A DNA stretch of 64,000 nt from Eudorina sp. 2006-703-Eu-15 (GCA_003117195.1 BDSI01000028.1:248001-312000); one strand, 5' to 3'. Shown: positions 49,901 to 62,660, numbered from the stretch's first letter. The notes: generated by a model not told the origin, from the sequence alone. Numbers and translations are program-made.

Positions 49901-52900
49901 GCCGGCTGCGGAGAGTACGCGGCGCCACCCAGGGACTGGGGACGTGCAGCATGGGACCCGCTGCAGGCCTGGAGGTCGGCCGCCAGCCGCTGTAGCTGAT
50001 CCACTTGCGCAGCGTCCACCTTGCTGCTGAACCAGTTGCTAGGCGCCACGGCACGCTGTGGTGAGGGCACGGCGGGGCCCGCCGCTGCCGGGAGCTGTTG
50101 CTGCTGCTGCTGTGGGCAGGAAAGTTGCTGCTGCTGTTGTTGCGGCGGCGGCAGCGGCTGCAGTCGCGAGGTAGAGGCAGGCAGGCTGTTGGGCGCCATG
50201 TGGCCCTGTGCTGCGAGGTGGCGCTGGAACAATTCCATGGCCGCGTAGCAATTCCCCTGGTCGCCTGCCCGCGGGCCCCATCTAGGTTTCTGTTGCTGTG
50301 GTTGCTGCCGCTGTGGTTGCTGCTGCTGTTGTTGCTGCGGCGGCGGCGGCTGTGACGGTGACTGGGGTCGTTGCTGTTGCTGATGGTACTGTTGAATCCA
50401 GGGAAGCAGCACCGGCTGCGGCTGTTGTCGCTCCCGTTGTTGCTGCCCCTGCTGCACAGGCGACGAACTTCGCCGGGGTTGCAGTTCGCCCTGCGCTGCT
50501 GAACACGGCACCATGGAAAGGGGCGCATCACGCTGCAGCCGCTGCTGTGACTGAGGCTGATCCTGCGCCGCCGGTTGCACGTGCCACGGAAATGCTGGCG
50601 GCGGTCCCGACGCTGTCCGGCTCAATGGCAGCACCAGACGTGCAGTCGGCAGGGTACGGTCGCGGCCGCTGCCGCCGCAGATGGAGATGTCATTCCGGTG
50701 GCAGTTTGGCGGACCGCCCGCGTTTCCATCTGCCGCATCTGTCGGGAGAGGTGACGGTTGCCGCAACGACGCGCCATTACAATGTGGAAGATGCGAAGCT
50801 ACCGCCGCCGCCGCGGACGCCGCCACAGAAGCAGCCGATTGCAGCTGACCCATCTGCTGTCCCTGCTGCGGCTGCAAGTCCGGCTGCCGCCGTTGGCTGG
50901 ACGTTGATCCCGAAAAGGCCTGCGGCTGCCGTGCAGGCGGCAGCAACGGCTCTGAAAGGGACAGCGCCGGGGCTGGTGTACCCCCATCCCCTTCACCCCC
51001 CTCCCCCTCTGCCTGCGCGAGATCGTCTCCGGGCGCGGGCTGGCCCCGGGGGCACATCACCTGAAGTCGCAGCAGCATCTCCGGACGCAGGCAGCAGTAC
51101 AGGATCAAGTCCGCGGGGTCCAGCGCCCGGGGCCCAGACCCTGCCTTGGGGGCCCCACTGGAGCCCCCAGCGCCGGCCGAACCTGCCGCCGCCTGTGCGG
51201 CGGCGGGGCGCGGGCCCCCGGCAACCTGCGGCGCAGCCCGCGAGTCCCTCAGCGCCACGTAACACGAAGGACACATGACCTGATCCGAAGCCAGGTCACC
51301 CCGCATCTTGAACTGGTACACGGCGGGGTTGCACCCACACCTGCCGAGACGGGAACGGGGACGGCACGTCAGTAGATTGCGCGCATCTGTGCACGTAGCG
51401 TGCTGAAATGACTGCTGATTGGAGCAAGGAAAGCAGTACAGACATGACCCGGCTAAACCAGATCGGCCCGCGAGTCATGCACGAGGGGTCTGAGAGTAGG
51501 GCGGTCAGCACTTACTCTAAGCACCAATTGCGGCCCCGCAGCGGCAGGCTGACGAGCCTGCGGCCAACGCTGCTGCGGCCGCCGCCACTGCCGACGAGTT
51601 CGCCTCCCCTGTCCTCCTGCTGCTGCTGCTGCTGCTCCCCCTCTTCCTCCTCTTCCTCCTCTTCCTCGTCGGGCCGCATGAGGGGGACCTCATTGCCAAA
51701 CGGCGCCGCGGCCAGCTCCTGTCCGCCCGCAAACCGAGGATTCATCCCGTAGTAGGGTCAACAACATCGGCAAGCATTGGTTACGTGATGATACCGGGTC
51801 ACGGCAAAGCCACGCGCGCACCCTATCTGCCAACCCGCTCCGAAATCCCGACCCTTTGATAATGAACATAAGGTCCGCCCACAGGACACCAGACGCCGGC
51901 CGGCTGCACCCAAACCCGACCGACCCAGATCGCCCGCGCGCCCGCCCGGGGCGGACTATCCCGTGCTTCTTCCCAGTATCAACCTCGTGCTGCCCACTTT
52001 TCCGTCAACCCATCCCGTCCAGAGCTCCGCGTCGGATGGTCCCGCCCCGCCCTGGTCGCAGATATCGCTCAGTTCCATTTTCCTCACCTCTTCCGTGAGC
52101 CCCGGCGGGTACAGCAGGAGGCTCAACATGGGAGCCAGGCTGGTCCGGAGGTCCTCCACCTGGGCCTCTGTCAGCCGGGGCAGCAGCCCTAGAAAGTCGA
52201 GGGGGCCGGAAAGTGAGGGCGAGGGCCCAGGGCAGCAAGCATCCGCTGGCTCAGCTGCGCTGCCCGCCTCCGCAGCACCGAATCGGATGTCTGGCGGATC
52301 CTCTCCGGCGCACTGGAACGCGCATTCCATGCAGCAGCCCCGCAGCAGCCAGTCACGGACCTGTCGCCGGGATCCCGGGGAGGCAAAGATGTATCTAAAG
52401 GACCCGGTGACCCACCATGCGTTATATTGGGGGGCTGGGACTTTCCATGTGCCTTACTAAGCCACGTCGCGCTGCTCCTCTCCTCCGAGAGAGTTGGGCA
52501 TCATTTTCATGACATGCACATTGCTGGCAACCGTGATTTGACGTCGCGAGTTTCTCCTGCCTTGGTACCAACCCAATAACAATCTGGCTACTCGCTTCGT
52601 TGTGCGTTGTGGCGTGCTGTGTTGGTTAGTTTGCATGCCCTGGCATCCCGCAGCAGCACCGTCCTGTTGGGAGGAGGAGACCGGCGCCGTGCCCAACAAC
52701 GTACCTTGACTGGAAGCCTCAGGTACTGCGACTGTGCTAGCAGAACCTTCGTGTGCTCCTCGCACAGGTAGTGGTCTCCTCCAAGCGGAGCCGCGCCTGC
52801 AGCACGCCGGGCTTCGCTGCACCAGGTGCGCGTGACCAGCTGCCTCCGCTGCCACTGCTCCTCCACCGGCAGCTGCACGGTGCGGACGCTGCCATCTGGC

Positions 52901-53343
52901 TGGAGGGTGGTGTCTAGAAGGGACGGCTCGACGGCATCCCCCAGTTGGGTGCACAGGCAGCACGGATGCACGTCCGCTGCGGTGGGGCAGTTGACCGAGT
53001 AGAAATGCACTCGTCAATTTGGTACGCAGCGAGGCAAGCAAAACTAGACGGTTTTGCCTCTGCCAACTGCTCGGGCCTCCCTAGGTTCGGCAAAACCGCG
53101 CGGCGAAAGGGGTACTACGCTACCTGTTGGTTGCTCTTCAGTACGATACCCCACATATCCAAGTAGCTTGCTGAAAACATGGGACGTGGACTCCTGTCGC
53201 TCTAGCAACGCTCCATTGGTATCAACCTCATTAGTCGACACCTCAAGAACTCTATGAAACTCCTCATCTATAGATCCGTGCTCGCACGCATCAAATTTCG
53301 CAAGCGCAGCTCTGTGCGATCGCTGCGTGCCTAGGACAGGCAT
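40925..53343 (-). CDS. Giant JmjC-domain protein, KDM3/JMJ25-like histone demethylase candidate
   Basis: Seven proposed exons (53124-53343, 52705-53009, 51998-52360, 51525-51718, 47525-51340, 44807-47282, 40925-44518) join in phase to about 3655 residues. N-terminal exons hold Cys clusters (HPCCLCTQLGD, CCMECAFQCAG, RNWCGCNPAVYQF, VMCPSCYVAL) that look zinc-binding. Long Gln, Ala and Pro tracts follow. The core starts near DTLFMTSGDLMRLAHRTLML and contains THSHVDRSQPATLMSF, then WVIVPGCRLHQVAQAL, then EGDLLLPGMAAAHSVMPL and CASMKISQDFLAP. This order resembles the JmjC domain of plant JMJ25/IBM1 (KDM3): HVD would be the HxD iron ligands and AAAHSV the distal His. Such enzymes demethylate H3K9 with iron and 2-oxoglutarate. 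Substrate here is inference. The C-terminal ~1200 residues are Ala/Gly/Pro/Glu-rich. Doubtful joins: 51998 to 51718 (an ATG at 51745 could start a separate gene) and 44807 to 44518 (a stop at 44708 could end it). Confidence 0.55.
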
Positions 53344-54217
53344 TCCTGACTGAAGAAGCACTCATGTATTGTAATGTATTCGCATGAATTCTTCGCAAGG
53401 TAACCGCCTATTAACACAGCTTCTGTTGATTGCGGCCAAAGTTAGCAGCGCCTTGTACGAAGAAAAGTGGTTGCAAACGGTTGTATGGCTTGTACATTTT
53501 GTTCACAGTAAGTTGCGTCTCAATATCACCTTGCCATGTTGTTGTGGGATATTTGCGAAGGGTGGTTGAATACAGGTCATGTCGAAATTGCCATTAACTG
53601 CCCGCATTCTAGTGCCACTCACGATTGCCCATAGTCGCCGCCGGCAAAAGCATTGCAACTCTGCGAACGCGTGTCGTTACAACTTCATACATGATGCTTT
53701 AGTTCCAATGCCGATGCCGATTGTGTCACCCGGGCAATTGCGCGGGAACGCAACCCTATCAAGGCACTTGTGCACCACAACCGTGACTTGCACTTGTACT
53801 GGTGCACCACAACCGTGGTCTTGCGCGACAGTCTTTCTTTTCCCATTGGTTTCGGTCACATGACTATGTGGTTGGTGGTCACCTGCCTTGTGGCACTGGA
53901 ATTTCCGCATCCCTGAGAAGGGGACTTTATTTGGCTCTGCGAATATATGTTTCATCCCAGATCCCCGTTCCCGCAAATTGTAGAGTTCGCCGGGTGGATA
54001 CGGTGAACCGCGTTGCCGCCATCAATGTGGGTGTGTGCGTATATGGACAGCTGGCATACAGATTTTCTCTTTCCCGTCAATATGTTCAGGACCGAAAGCG
54101 TTGCTGAGACCAAACGCACGGAAGAGGTCACACAAAACGGGTCCCCTCGCGTGTACGGCAGACTCCTTGAGGCCAACCTTGACCTCCTGTGGTGTAGCGC
54201 ATGACGTATGATATGCA
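53344..54217. other. Gap upstream of the JmjC gene
   Basis: This should hold the promoter or a further 5' exon of the JmjC gene; an acceptor-like CTTCTTCAG just before the first ATG leaves the latter open. I see no coding frame of note. Confidence 0.35.
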
Positions 54218-56010
54218 CTAGGCCTGCCGCAGATACTGCGGCTCTGTACGGCTCTGCTGGCGCTTGCTGGCGGAGGACAGGTACGTAGGAATACAGGAGG
54301 GCCAGCTCCGACAGCTGGCGCACGCAGGCAGAAACCTCGGCAGCCATTCAGTACACACGGCTCGAGATGAGCCAGAGGGCATTGGTGCCGTTGTGTATAC
54401 GTATGCCCAATAATGGCACCCGCCGTCGTCTGTGATTGGATGTCCTAGCGGATCCACCAGAATCAACGTGCTATAGGCATGCAGCGGCCTATCATACTGC
54501 AGGCACACATTGGCATGAACGCACGCGGCTTGAGGGATGGCCCTTCTTCCAGCCCGACATGCACCAAGGCAGCCCCATACCCCGAGCCGTCGGGCGCTTC
54601 GAAGAAGATGTCAAAATGGGGCGACATGGCCGATAGTTCATTGGGCAATTCCGAAACAGGTCGGCGCGTTCTTCAAACACTCGCGGGCCTCTCGAGCCAC
54701 GAGTACATACTTGAGTACATGCTTCGCGCCCTCTGCCAGGCTCTGCCCAGCCGACCCGGCCAACAGCAGCGATGGTTTATCCAGGGTACCTGGCTGGCAG
54801 TGCAGGGCAGCGCATCGCCCGGCCAGCCCGTTACTGCTACCGCTGCCCGTGTGGATGCTCCACAACCCAGAACCACAAGGAACGGCCCGTGAGCTCGGTG
54901 CCAGGTCGGTAATCCCAGTATACGGTACATGGCGGATTACTGCAGCACAGCGGTGGCATGCATCTAGTAGCCCGCGCGGCTTGAATATGAAGAGGGTATC
55001 GAGTTTCCATCGCACCCGTCAAAAGTTGGGGAAGCCCTGGGAAATCACCCACGCAGTACTCCCGGGCATGTCAACGATAAGAACAACACACGGCACACAA
55101 CCAAACCATCACACGTTCGTATCATCCCACTACACGACCCAAGGGCGCGGCACTGACGTCCGGCCGACCACTACCTGCCCGAAACTGGGATCTAGAGGCC
55201 TTGGACGCCATGCGGAGGGGCTTCGTCTCATACCCTGTACGGCCTACCTGCCTTGCGCCTGCGCCTGTCTGCCGCTAGCGGAAAACTCCTTAACTTGAGA
55301 TGTCCGCGCTAAAGGAAACTTCACTGTCGTCTGGGTTGTCCTGCATACCTGATACGCACTGAACGTGGCTATGCCCTCGCCTACGCGTCCCCGGCGAGCC
55401 CCATCCGGATCCCCAACGCCCGCCGAACAGCAGCACACCTGCCATCCGCTACTCCTAATGCTTGCCGCTCCGTGGCTGCTCCAGGCTCGGACGCCCCGCG
55501 GTGTCCTATCCTTGGGAGGGGGACCCACCCTGCCTACACCCCTACACCCAACCGACCCGCAGTGCGCCAAGCAACACCAGTCGCGGGACATCAAACGCAT
55601 CAAACGAACACGTCACTCGCTCCAGACACAAAGTAACCCGCGACGTGCCGAATACACCGAGCATCGACACCATCACGTCATATCACATCACGCCACACTA
55701 CATCACAGCCTGTTGGGTCTCACCTCCCTTGCACCCGTAAAAAGGTACAGAATGTGCGGAGGGAGCTCAGGAACCCCGTTCCAGCTGGGGTGCGCCGAGG
55801 AGTGCGTGCCGTACAACAGGTGGCACAGCCCTCTGTTTGCTGTGTCCGCGTTGTCTCGGGTGCGCGCGACGTGACACCAAGGTATGTACATCCGTACTTC
55901 CGTACAGCATCCGCCGTGGCCCCCGCCAGGCCGTTTGATACATACACGGTCCGTGTACCGTTGTCGGCCTTCAATGTTGTCCCAGTCACGGTGACGACAC
56001 GCCTGCTGCC
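54218..56010 (-). CDS. Unrecognised exon-like blocks, possible gene or decayed gene
   Basis: Several minus-strand blocks read like protein but lie in different frames. From upstream: about 55890-56000 (GTRTVYVSNGLAGATADAVR then KYGCTYLG), about 55745-55835 (CHLLYGTHSSAHPSWNGVPE), about 54845-54950 (TVYWDYRPGTELTG then SLWFWVVEHPHGQ), about 54640-54820 (GTLDKPSLLLAGSAGQSLAE), about 54530-54640 (FDIFFEAPDGSGYGAALVHV) and 54218-54500 (AYSTLILVDPLGHPITDDGG then CHYWAYVYTT). Acceptor-like AGs precede several of them. I do not recognise the family and could not assemble a full phase-consistent model. It may be an ordinary gene with short exons, or a degraded copy. Boundaries are approximate. Confidence 0.35.
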
Positions 56011-56436
56011 CTACCGGTCCTGCCTGATCTAGGTCGAAGGCCACATTTCAATTCACACGTCTGCTTCTTATCATATCACGTCCTTGAATCCGATTTGCGA
56101 GACATACCTCATCCTACTTCGGCTGCCTGCCTCCTTTATTGACCTCCTTGACCTACCTTGGCTGCTTACCTACGTCCGCTGCCTGCGCCCGCTGACGGCC
56201 TGCCATCGCTCGACCGAACTGCCTGGCGTACGATGTGCAGCAGAACGCCCCAGCTATAGCCCTGCGCCCGCCATCCTCGCACCACATCAGCCCCTGCCCC
56301 GACCTCCCTAGCCCCGGGCTCCAAGCTGTCCGCCTCCAACCAGGCATCGCGGGCCATGCGCCAACCCACTTTCTCCCTGAGCACCCCGCCGCCCCCTCTC
56401 CCCTCTCGCTGACCCGAACCCGCCGAAGCCACGCAC
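56011..56436. other. 3' flank of the Arg-Asp-repeat gene
   Basis: This short gap likely contains the 3' UTR of the gene that ends at 56437 and the upstream side of the exon-like blocks to the left. No feature was seen. Confidence 0.35.
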
Positions 56437-59400
56437 TTACTGCAGGCCCGACCTGCCCTGCGTCGACGACTGCCGAGAGCTATGCCGCTCCATCCTCCCC
56501 GGCCGCCCCCCGCCGGACGCGAACTCGTACTGCGCCTCCGCCTCCTGTTCCTGCCGCAGCATATCCACAGTCCGAGCTAGGTCCTCGTCGCCGTCGGCCT
56601 CGTCCACGTCGTGACGTTCCAAACCCGCCGCCGCGGCGGCGGCCGCCATCGCCGCTGCCTTCATGCGCTGCCGCCGGAACGGCACCCCACGCAGCGGCGG
56701 CGGTACCAGCGGCGCCCCGAAGCCGCGCGGCTGCGGTGCCGCCTGTGCGGCGCAGGCGGCGTTCTGCTGCAGGTGCGGATGGGTCAACGACGGCGGCCCC
56801 GGTCTTTGACCGCAGAACTCCAGGGAGGTGATGGACACGTCAGCCTGCGTCTGGGCGCCCTGGTCGGAGCTGCTGGTGCGGGAGGCGGGCCGGCTGGCGG
56901 GCACCCGAGGGTGGACCAGGTGGGTACGGTGCGCCTGGGCGGACTGGAGTGGCGGCTGCGTGGGCTGGGGGCACGGCCGCATGTCGGGCTGTGGCTTGGA
57001 CGCGGCGGCGGCGGCGGCGGCGGCGGGCGGCGGATGGGCGGCTGGCCGGGCCGCTGGCTGTGCAGTCATCGGGCCCGGGGCCGTGATGGACGATCTCGCA
57101 AAAGCGGATTCGGTCTTGACACCGCTATGTAAAGCCGTGGCCGAGGACTGTTGCGGCGGCGGCGGTGGCGGCGGCGGCGGCGGCTTGGCGGTCGTGGTCG
57201 TTTCGCCGCCCGTGTTCTGCGGCTTGGTCGTGGCTGGAGCCGCCTTCGCCGCCGTGGCGGCGTTCGCCAGGGCTGCGGGGGTTTGCGACGTGTGCTTGGC
57301 TTGCGGCTGAGGCTGCAGCTGCGTGACCTGCGGCGGCGGTAGCTGCGGCGGCGGCGGAAGCGGCACCTCGTGCTGATGAGTAGGAGGGCCCATCGTCCCC
57401 CTGTCGCGCAAGCTCGGCTCGTCAAAGCGCGACGAGGTGACGGCTTCAGGGCCGGCCTGTCCAGCAGCATGGGACGCCGAGCCGGGAGGCGGAGGCGCCT
57501 CTACGGTAACACTCTGATCGTCCGCAAGGCCGGGCGGGACGCGGTCCGCCCACGGCTGCAGCCTGGGGAACTCCGGCGGCATGAAACCCATCAAGCCGGC
57601 GAAATGCGGAAAGCCACCGCCCAGACACCCGAGGTCCTGCCCGGGCAGGTACTGCCACTGCTGCCACAGCGGCGGACCCAGCAGCTGTTGCTGCCACAGC
57701 TGCTGCTGTTGAGGTGGAAGCGGGGGCTGCGCCTGCGGGGCCTGCCACGGCTGGGGCCAGGCCATGTGGGGTTGGTGCTGCATTGCCAGCGGGGGATGCG
57801 CGTGGTGCGTGTCGGGAAAGGCAACGCCGGGGTTCGGATGGCCGGCTGCTACGCCAAAAGACGCGTAAGATGGTGAGGTGTGGTCCGTGAAATGAAGCCC
57901 GGGCAGCGCCGGTCCCAGGCCGGACGGTATTGCTGCCGCGACGACACCGGGAGGCAGCGGCTGGGCGGCCGGCTGCGTGTCGCCAGCGATGGGCAGACGT
58001 GGGTGGTTCTCCACACGACTGTCGGCGGGCCCAGAGTCGCTGGCCGCCACCCCACAGCACGGCGTCCCTGCTGCTGCCACCGCGGCCGCCGCCGCCGCCG
58101 TCGGTCCGGTAACCTGCGGCGGCGGCGCCGCCGCAGCCTGCGCGGCCGCGACGGAAGCACCTGCAGCTTGCGCCTGCCGCCCAGCAGCCTCCAAGCCCTG
58201 CCGCGCGGCAGGAACTCCAGATGCAGCTGCTGCCGCCGCCGCCGCAGCGGCGGCCCCAGCGGCATTTGGACCACCAGCAGCGTGCGATAGCGGGGCCGAA
58301 GTTCCGACGTAGACCGCGGTTGGAGGTCCCCGGCGCTTCGTGGCAGTCAGGTCGGCGGCCGCATCTCTGGGGCCTCCCAGGTCCGCTGGGTGTGGGCTGC
58401 TGGGTGCCGCTTGATCCTCCCCCTCTTCTTTGGGAACCTGCGGCGGCGGTGCCATGATCCCCTCGGCCGCAGCATTAGTGCCGGCCACCGCCGCCTCAAG
58501 CCGTAACATCGCCCTCTTCTGCCGGCGCCGCAGGTTTCTTGCCGCTTTATCCGAGGGACCCCACTCTTGCCGCGCATCCTGTCTCTGCCCCAGCTCTTGG
58601 TCCTGCCCCAGCTCCTGTTCCTGCTCCAGCTCCTGTGTCTGATCTAGTTCCTGTCCCTGCCCCAGCTCCTGCTTCTTACCCTGCTGGCCCGACGCCCACT
58701 TCTGCTGCTTACGCTTGCCCCAATCCTCCGCCTCTTGCTTGCGGCGCTTCTTGTCCTCGACAGCTGCCTGATACTCCCTGCGCCGCTCAGCCTTCAGAGC
58801 CTTCCGTTCCTGCGCTGTCAGCTTCTGCTTCGCCGACGTCCTGGGCTGTTCCTCGTGCAGCTTCTGCGGCACTTGCTCCGGCGGGTCGAAACCTGGCAGC
58901 CCCTCCGCCGCTGCGCCCGGCGGCTGCTTCTGTGCATGGGGATGCTGCGGCTGCGGCTGCTGCCTCTGGATCTTCGGCTGTTGAGCCTTGAGCGGCCTCC
59001 CGCGGTTCTGTTAACAAAGGCGTTTGGAGGTTGCCGTGATTCGGCAGGATGCAATGGCAGAAGGGTTAGGGAATGCACGAACGGGCGTGGACAAAGAGGA
59101 TATGCCGCTTTCCAAGCGTGGCCCAACGACCGCATCAGGTGACTGGTTGCGCACGGCGCACGGTGCCGCTGCCTCAGGCCACCGACGGGCCCATGGTGTT
59201 GCCCGTGCCCAGAGACCAGCGTGCATTCCTGGGGGACGTCCACGGTGCGGTGCTGCAGTCACCGCCGCTGCTACCGCGGCTGCAAGCTCTGCCGCCAATC
59301 CCTACTCGAACCCAAACCGGATTCTCCCCGAAACGTGACCCGGATGACGCGGAGGCCAGTTGACTGCGTACATACCTCGCCACTTGCCGTGCTCGTGCCT

Positions 59401-62400
59401 CCGCCCCGAACGGGCTGCTGGTGCGGGTACTGCTTCTCGTGCGAGTGCGAGTGGAGGGGCGCCGACGGTTGCCCTATCAGCACGTGCGGGTGCCGGTCGT
59501 GCAGCCGCCACCGGCGCTCCATCTCCCTGCTGCGGCGCTCCGCCTCGGCCCGCGCCGCCTCCTCTTCCTCCTCGCGCGGACACCTCTCAGCCTCCCCCAC
59601 ATCGTCCTCATCCTCGTCCCATGGCCTGTCAGCCGGCGCGGCGGGTCCCGCGCTCGTTGGAGCAGCCGGGTTCACCGCGGCCACGCCCAGGGCTGGTGCC
59701 TGGGCCTTGCTGCCGCCGCTCCCGCCGCCGCTCCCGCCGCCGCTCCCGCCGGCGCTCCCGCCGCCATCACCGCCGCCGCTGCGGCGCTCTGCAGTCGCGG
59801 GCTCCCTGCGTGCCACCCCTTCGTCTGCGTCCGTGACTGGTCCCGATGCAGCAAGCGGGCCGCTGGCAACCGCCTCTGGATTCGTGACGGGCGACGTCGC
59901 GTTAACTGCGGCCGCGTTCGCATCGCCGGCCGGCCCTGCGCCGGCCTTGTCCTGCAGCGACCGCTGCCGCTTTTTGGGGTTCTGGCTCTTTTGCAGCTGG
60001 GCGGGGGAGACGTTTCCCGCCTTGCCGCTGGGCCTGCGCGGTGTCGAAGCGGGAGAGGTCCAAATGTGGGGCACGCGGCGCTGCAAATCCGGCAGCGGTG
60101 TGCCTTGCAAGCGTCACATCTTCGCGGCTGCTCTTCACCTTCTGCCCGGCTAACATTGGCCACTGTCCGACCTTCCTCTCCGTCCTCCCCGAACCTCCAC
60201 CAGAGCGGTTCCTACGGCATCAACTCCACCCACAGACCCCAAAGGCCGCGGTCTGCGTCCTTACCTCCTCCCTGACCTCCCTGACCTTCCTGACCTCCCT
60301 GACCCCAAACTTGGCCCCACCTGCCACCTTTCAGCTCCTGCGGCTCCGCCTTCGGCGACTCCTGGTCCCGGAAGCTCCCGCCTTCCCTGCCGCGCTTGCC
60401 CATTTGGACCGCCAAGCCCACACCGTTGCATGCCGGAGCCGAGACCGGCGCGGCCCCGCCCGCCTGCGTCAGCGCCGCCGCTGCTGCCACATTTGCGACT
60501 GGGCTCGCAGCTGCGCCTCCAGCTGCCCCCTTAGCCGTGCCTCCCCTTGCCGCCACGGCGTCCACCGCGCCGCTGCCCCCTACCGTCGGCGGCGAGACGG
60601 GCCTGGGCACCGCCCGGCTGTCCGCAGCCGTGTCCACTGCCGCAGAAGTCGGATCCCCCGAGGTCGGCTGCGCCGCGGCGTCCACGGCGGCGCTGGATTC
60701 CCTCCGTGTCAGTAACCGCTGCGTCGGCGCCGCTTCACGGTCCTTGCCGCGGTCCCTGTCCCGCTCAAGCCCGTCGCGGCCCTCCCGCTCCCGCTCTCGC
60801 CGCTTAGACACGACCTCTCGGTCTCGGTCCTTATCACGTTCAAGGGGCCGCTTGCCAGCCTCCCGATCCCTTTCCCGGTTCGAGTCCCGCACACGATCCC
60901 GGTCTCGGTCCCTGTCGCGCTCCCGTTCCCGTTCATAGGTCCGCTCCCGGTCCCTGTCCCTGTCGCGGTGCCGATCGCGGTCGCGGTCCCGCTCCCGGTC
61001 GCGGTCCCGGTCGCGCTCCCGGCTTCCACAGCGGTCATAATCACGCCGGTCCTTCTCCCGCTGCTCCACCGCTTGCCCTGCCATGGGCCTGCCGGTCGCG
61101 TTGTGGGGCGGCCGGACGGCAGCGCTGGCGTCTGCGTCGGGATGGCCCACTGACGCGGCCTGCCCGAGCCCGTCGTCCGCTCCGGGGTCAGCGGCTTGGG
61201 GCGAGTGTCGGCCGCGGACCGCGGGGAGCGCCGCGACGGTTGCCCCGGGGCCGGCCCCCCCCATGCCCATCTGCGCCTCCAGTCGCGCAGCCAGGAGCCT
61301 GCAGGGAAGAGCCAGCGGCAGGTCGCTAGGGAGGCAGCGTACTGGCGGGCAAGGAGACAGGGCCCAGTCGCAGGGGGCTCGGAAGGTGGGTATCCTCAGA
61401 TTTCGCCCCAATCACTGTTCCCTCTACGGAGTCATAACTCCCCAGCACTCGCCACTGCAGGGCCGTCTTATCCACACCTCCGGGGGACCGCAACCGCGGC
61501 ATCCCTTAACGGCGACCCCTATGCGATCGCACCTCACCAGGGCCCTACCCGTGCCACATCCTGGCCGACGGTCGGCCTCCCCAACTCCGGGACAGGTCCC
61601 TCGGACCCACCCACCTCTCCTGCAGCTCCTGGTGCACCGCCCGTAGCGTCAAGTACTGCTGACTGCACCTGGCTTGCAGGGCCTGCAACTTGGCCTCCCC
61701 CTCCGCCACGGCCTGCTCCCGCGCGGCCAACGCCTCCGCATCGGCGGCAACCTGGCGCAGCGCCAGTCCAGGTGGGGCCGATGGGGGCCAGGGGCGTCGA
61801 TTGGATCGGGTTGGATTGAAGGGCAGCGTGGCCCCTCCTTGGAGTTCAGCGCGGTCTATCCCCGCATAGCTCACCCCACCCCGCACAGCGCATACAACGC
61901 TCCCATTGAGAGCATAGTATTTACGCGCTGTGACTGGATTGCAACTGGGATAGGAAAGTAACTTGCACCAACGCTTTGGGGAACGCATTTGCAGCAGTCC
62001 ACGCCTCTTGGCAACCGGGCTCGGCCAGATGCCCGCCGTAAGGCCGATGCACTCGGGAGGGCAGGGGACCGAGAGACAAATATGCACACGCTGGCTGGAC
62101 TCCAAACCGCGCTATCAATGACGCTGTCAGAGACGCCAGGCGCGCCTGCTAGTCAACCTTAAAGTGATCTGCTTCCAAACCTGTTCCCGACACGTGTCCG
62201 ATAGCCCCAACCACACCTCCAGTCCCGACCTTGCGAAGCAGCTTTTCCCCGAGCGCAGCTCGGAGCCTAAGTACTGCAACATCCTCCCACAGTGCAGTCG
62301 CGGCGTCCCCGCAGGTATGAGCTCCTGCCGTACCTTGCGCTCGCGGTCTGCAAGCTCCTCTGTCTGCCGCTGCAGCGAAAGCGCGCGCTGCTCCAGGCGC

Positions 62401-62660
62401 TGCTGCTCTGCAGCGAGGTCACGTTGGTGGTTGCACGTGGCCTCCGTGAGCTGTAGGAGTTCGAGCTGCTGCTGCGCCAGGAGCGCTTGCTGCTGTGCCG
62501 CTTGGCGCTGCAGGACAGCGAGGATAGATTCGCTCGTGCTTGCAAAAGCTGTTGACGGCGAGGACACCGCTGGAGGGGCAGCTCCGACTGCCATCGTGAA
62601 GGCCGGCGCCGGCGGAGGTGTCGGCATTGTACCCGGGGAATGGAATTCATTCAAAGCCAT
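56437..62660 (-). CDS. Large coiled-coil protein with Arg-Asp dipeptide repeats
   Basis: Five exons (62334-62660, 61615-61751, 60321-61298, 59376-60033, 56437-59007) join with GT-AG introns and matching phases to 1556 residues. Exon 1 starts MALNEFHSPGTMPTPPPAPA and leads into a Gln/Leu-rich coiled coil (AQQQALLAQQQLELLQL, RLEQRALSLQRQTEEL) continued in exon 2 (ALAAREQAVAEGEAKLQAL). Exon 3 encodes a long alternating Arg-Asp/Arg-Glu tract. Exon 4 has an acidic-basic stretch (EEEEEAARAEAERRSREMER). Exon 5 starts NRGRPLKAQQPKIQRQQPQ, then a basic charged region (ERKALKAERRREYQ), a Gln-Glu-Leu repeat and long Pro/Ala/Gln tracts. RD/RE dipeptide repeats occur in nuclear RNA-processing proteins such as the tails of U1-70K and FIP1 relatives, so a nuclear RNA role is possible but unproven. 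No enzymatic or RNA-binding domain was recognised. Confidence 0.65.
60775..61035 (-). repeat. Coding Arg-Asp / Arg-Glu dipeptide repeat
   Basis: On the minus strand, CGGGAC- and CGCGAC-type hexamers repeat and encode alternating Arg and Asp or Glu over roughly 80 residues. It is the RD tract of the coiled-coil gene. Confidence 0.8.

Noticed and set aside
60880..60900. GGTTCGAGTCCCGCA, another tRNA-like B box
   Set aside because: It is part of the Arg-Asp coding repeat; no cloverleaf is possible.
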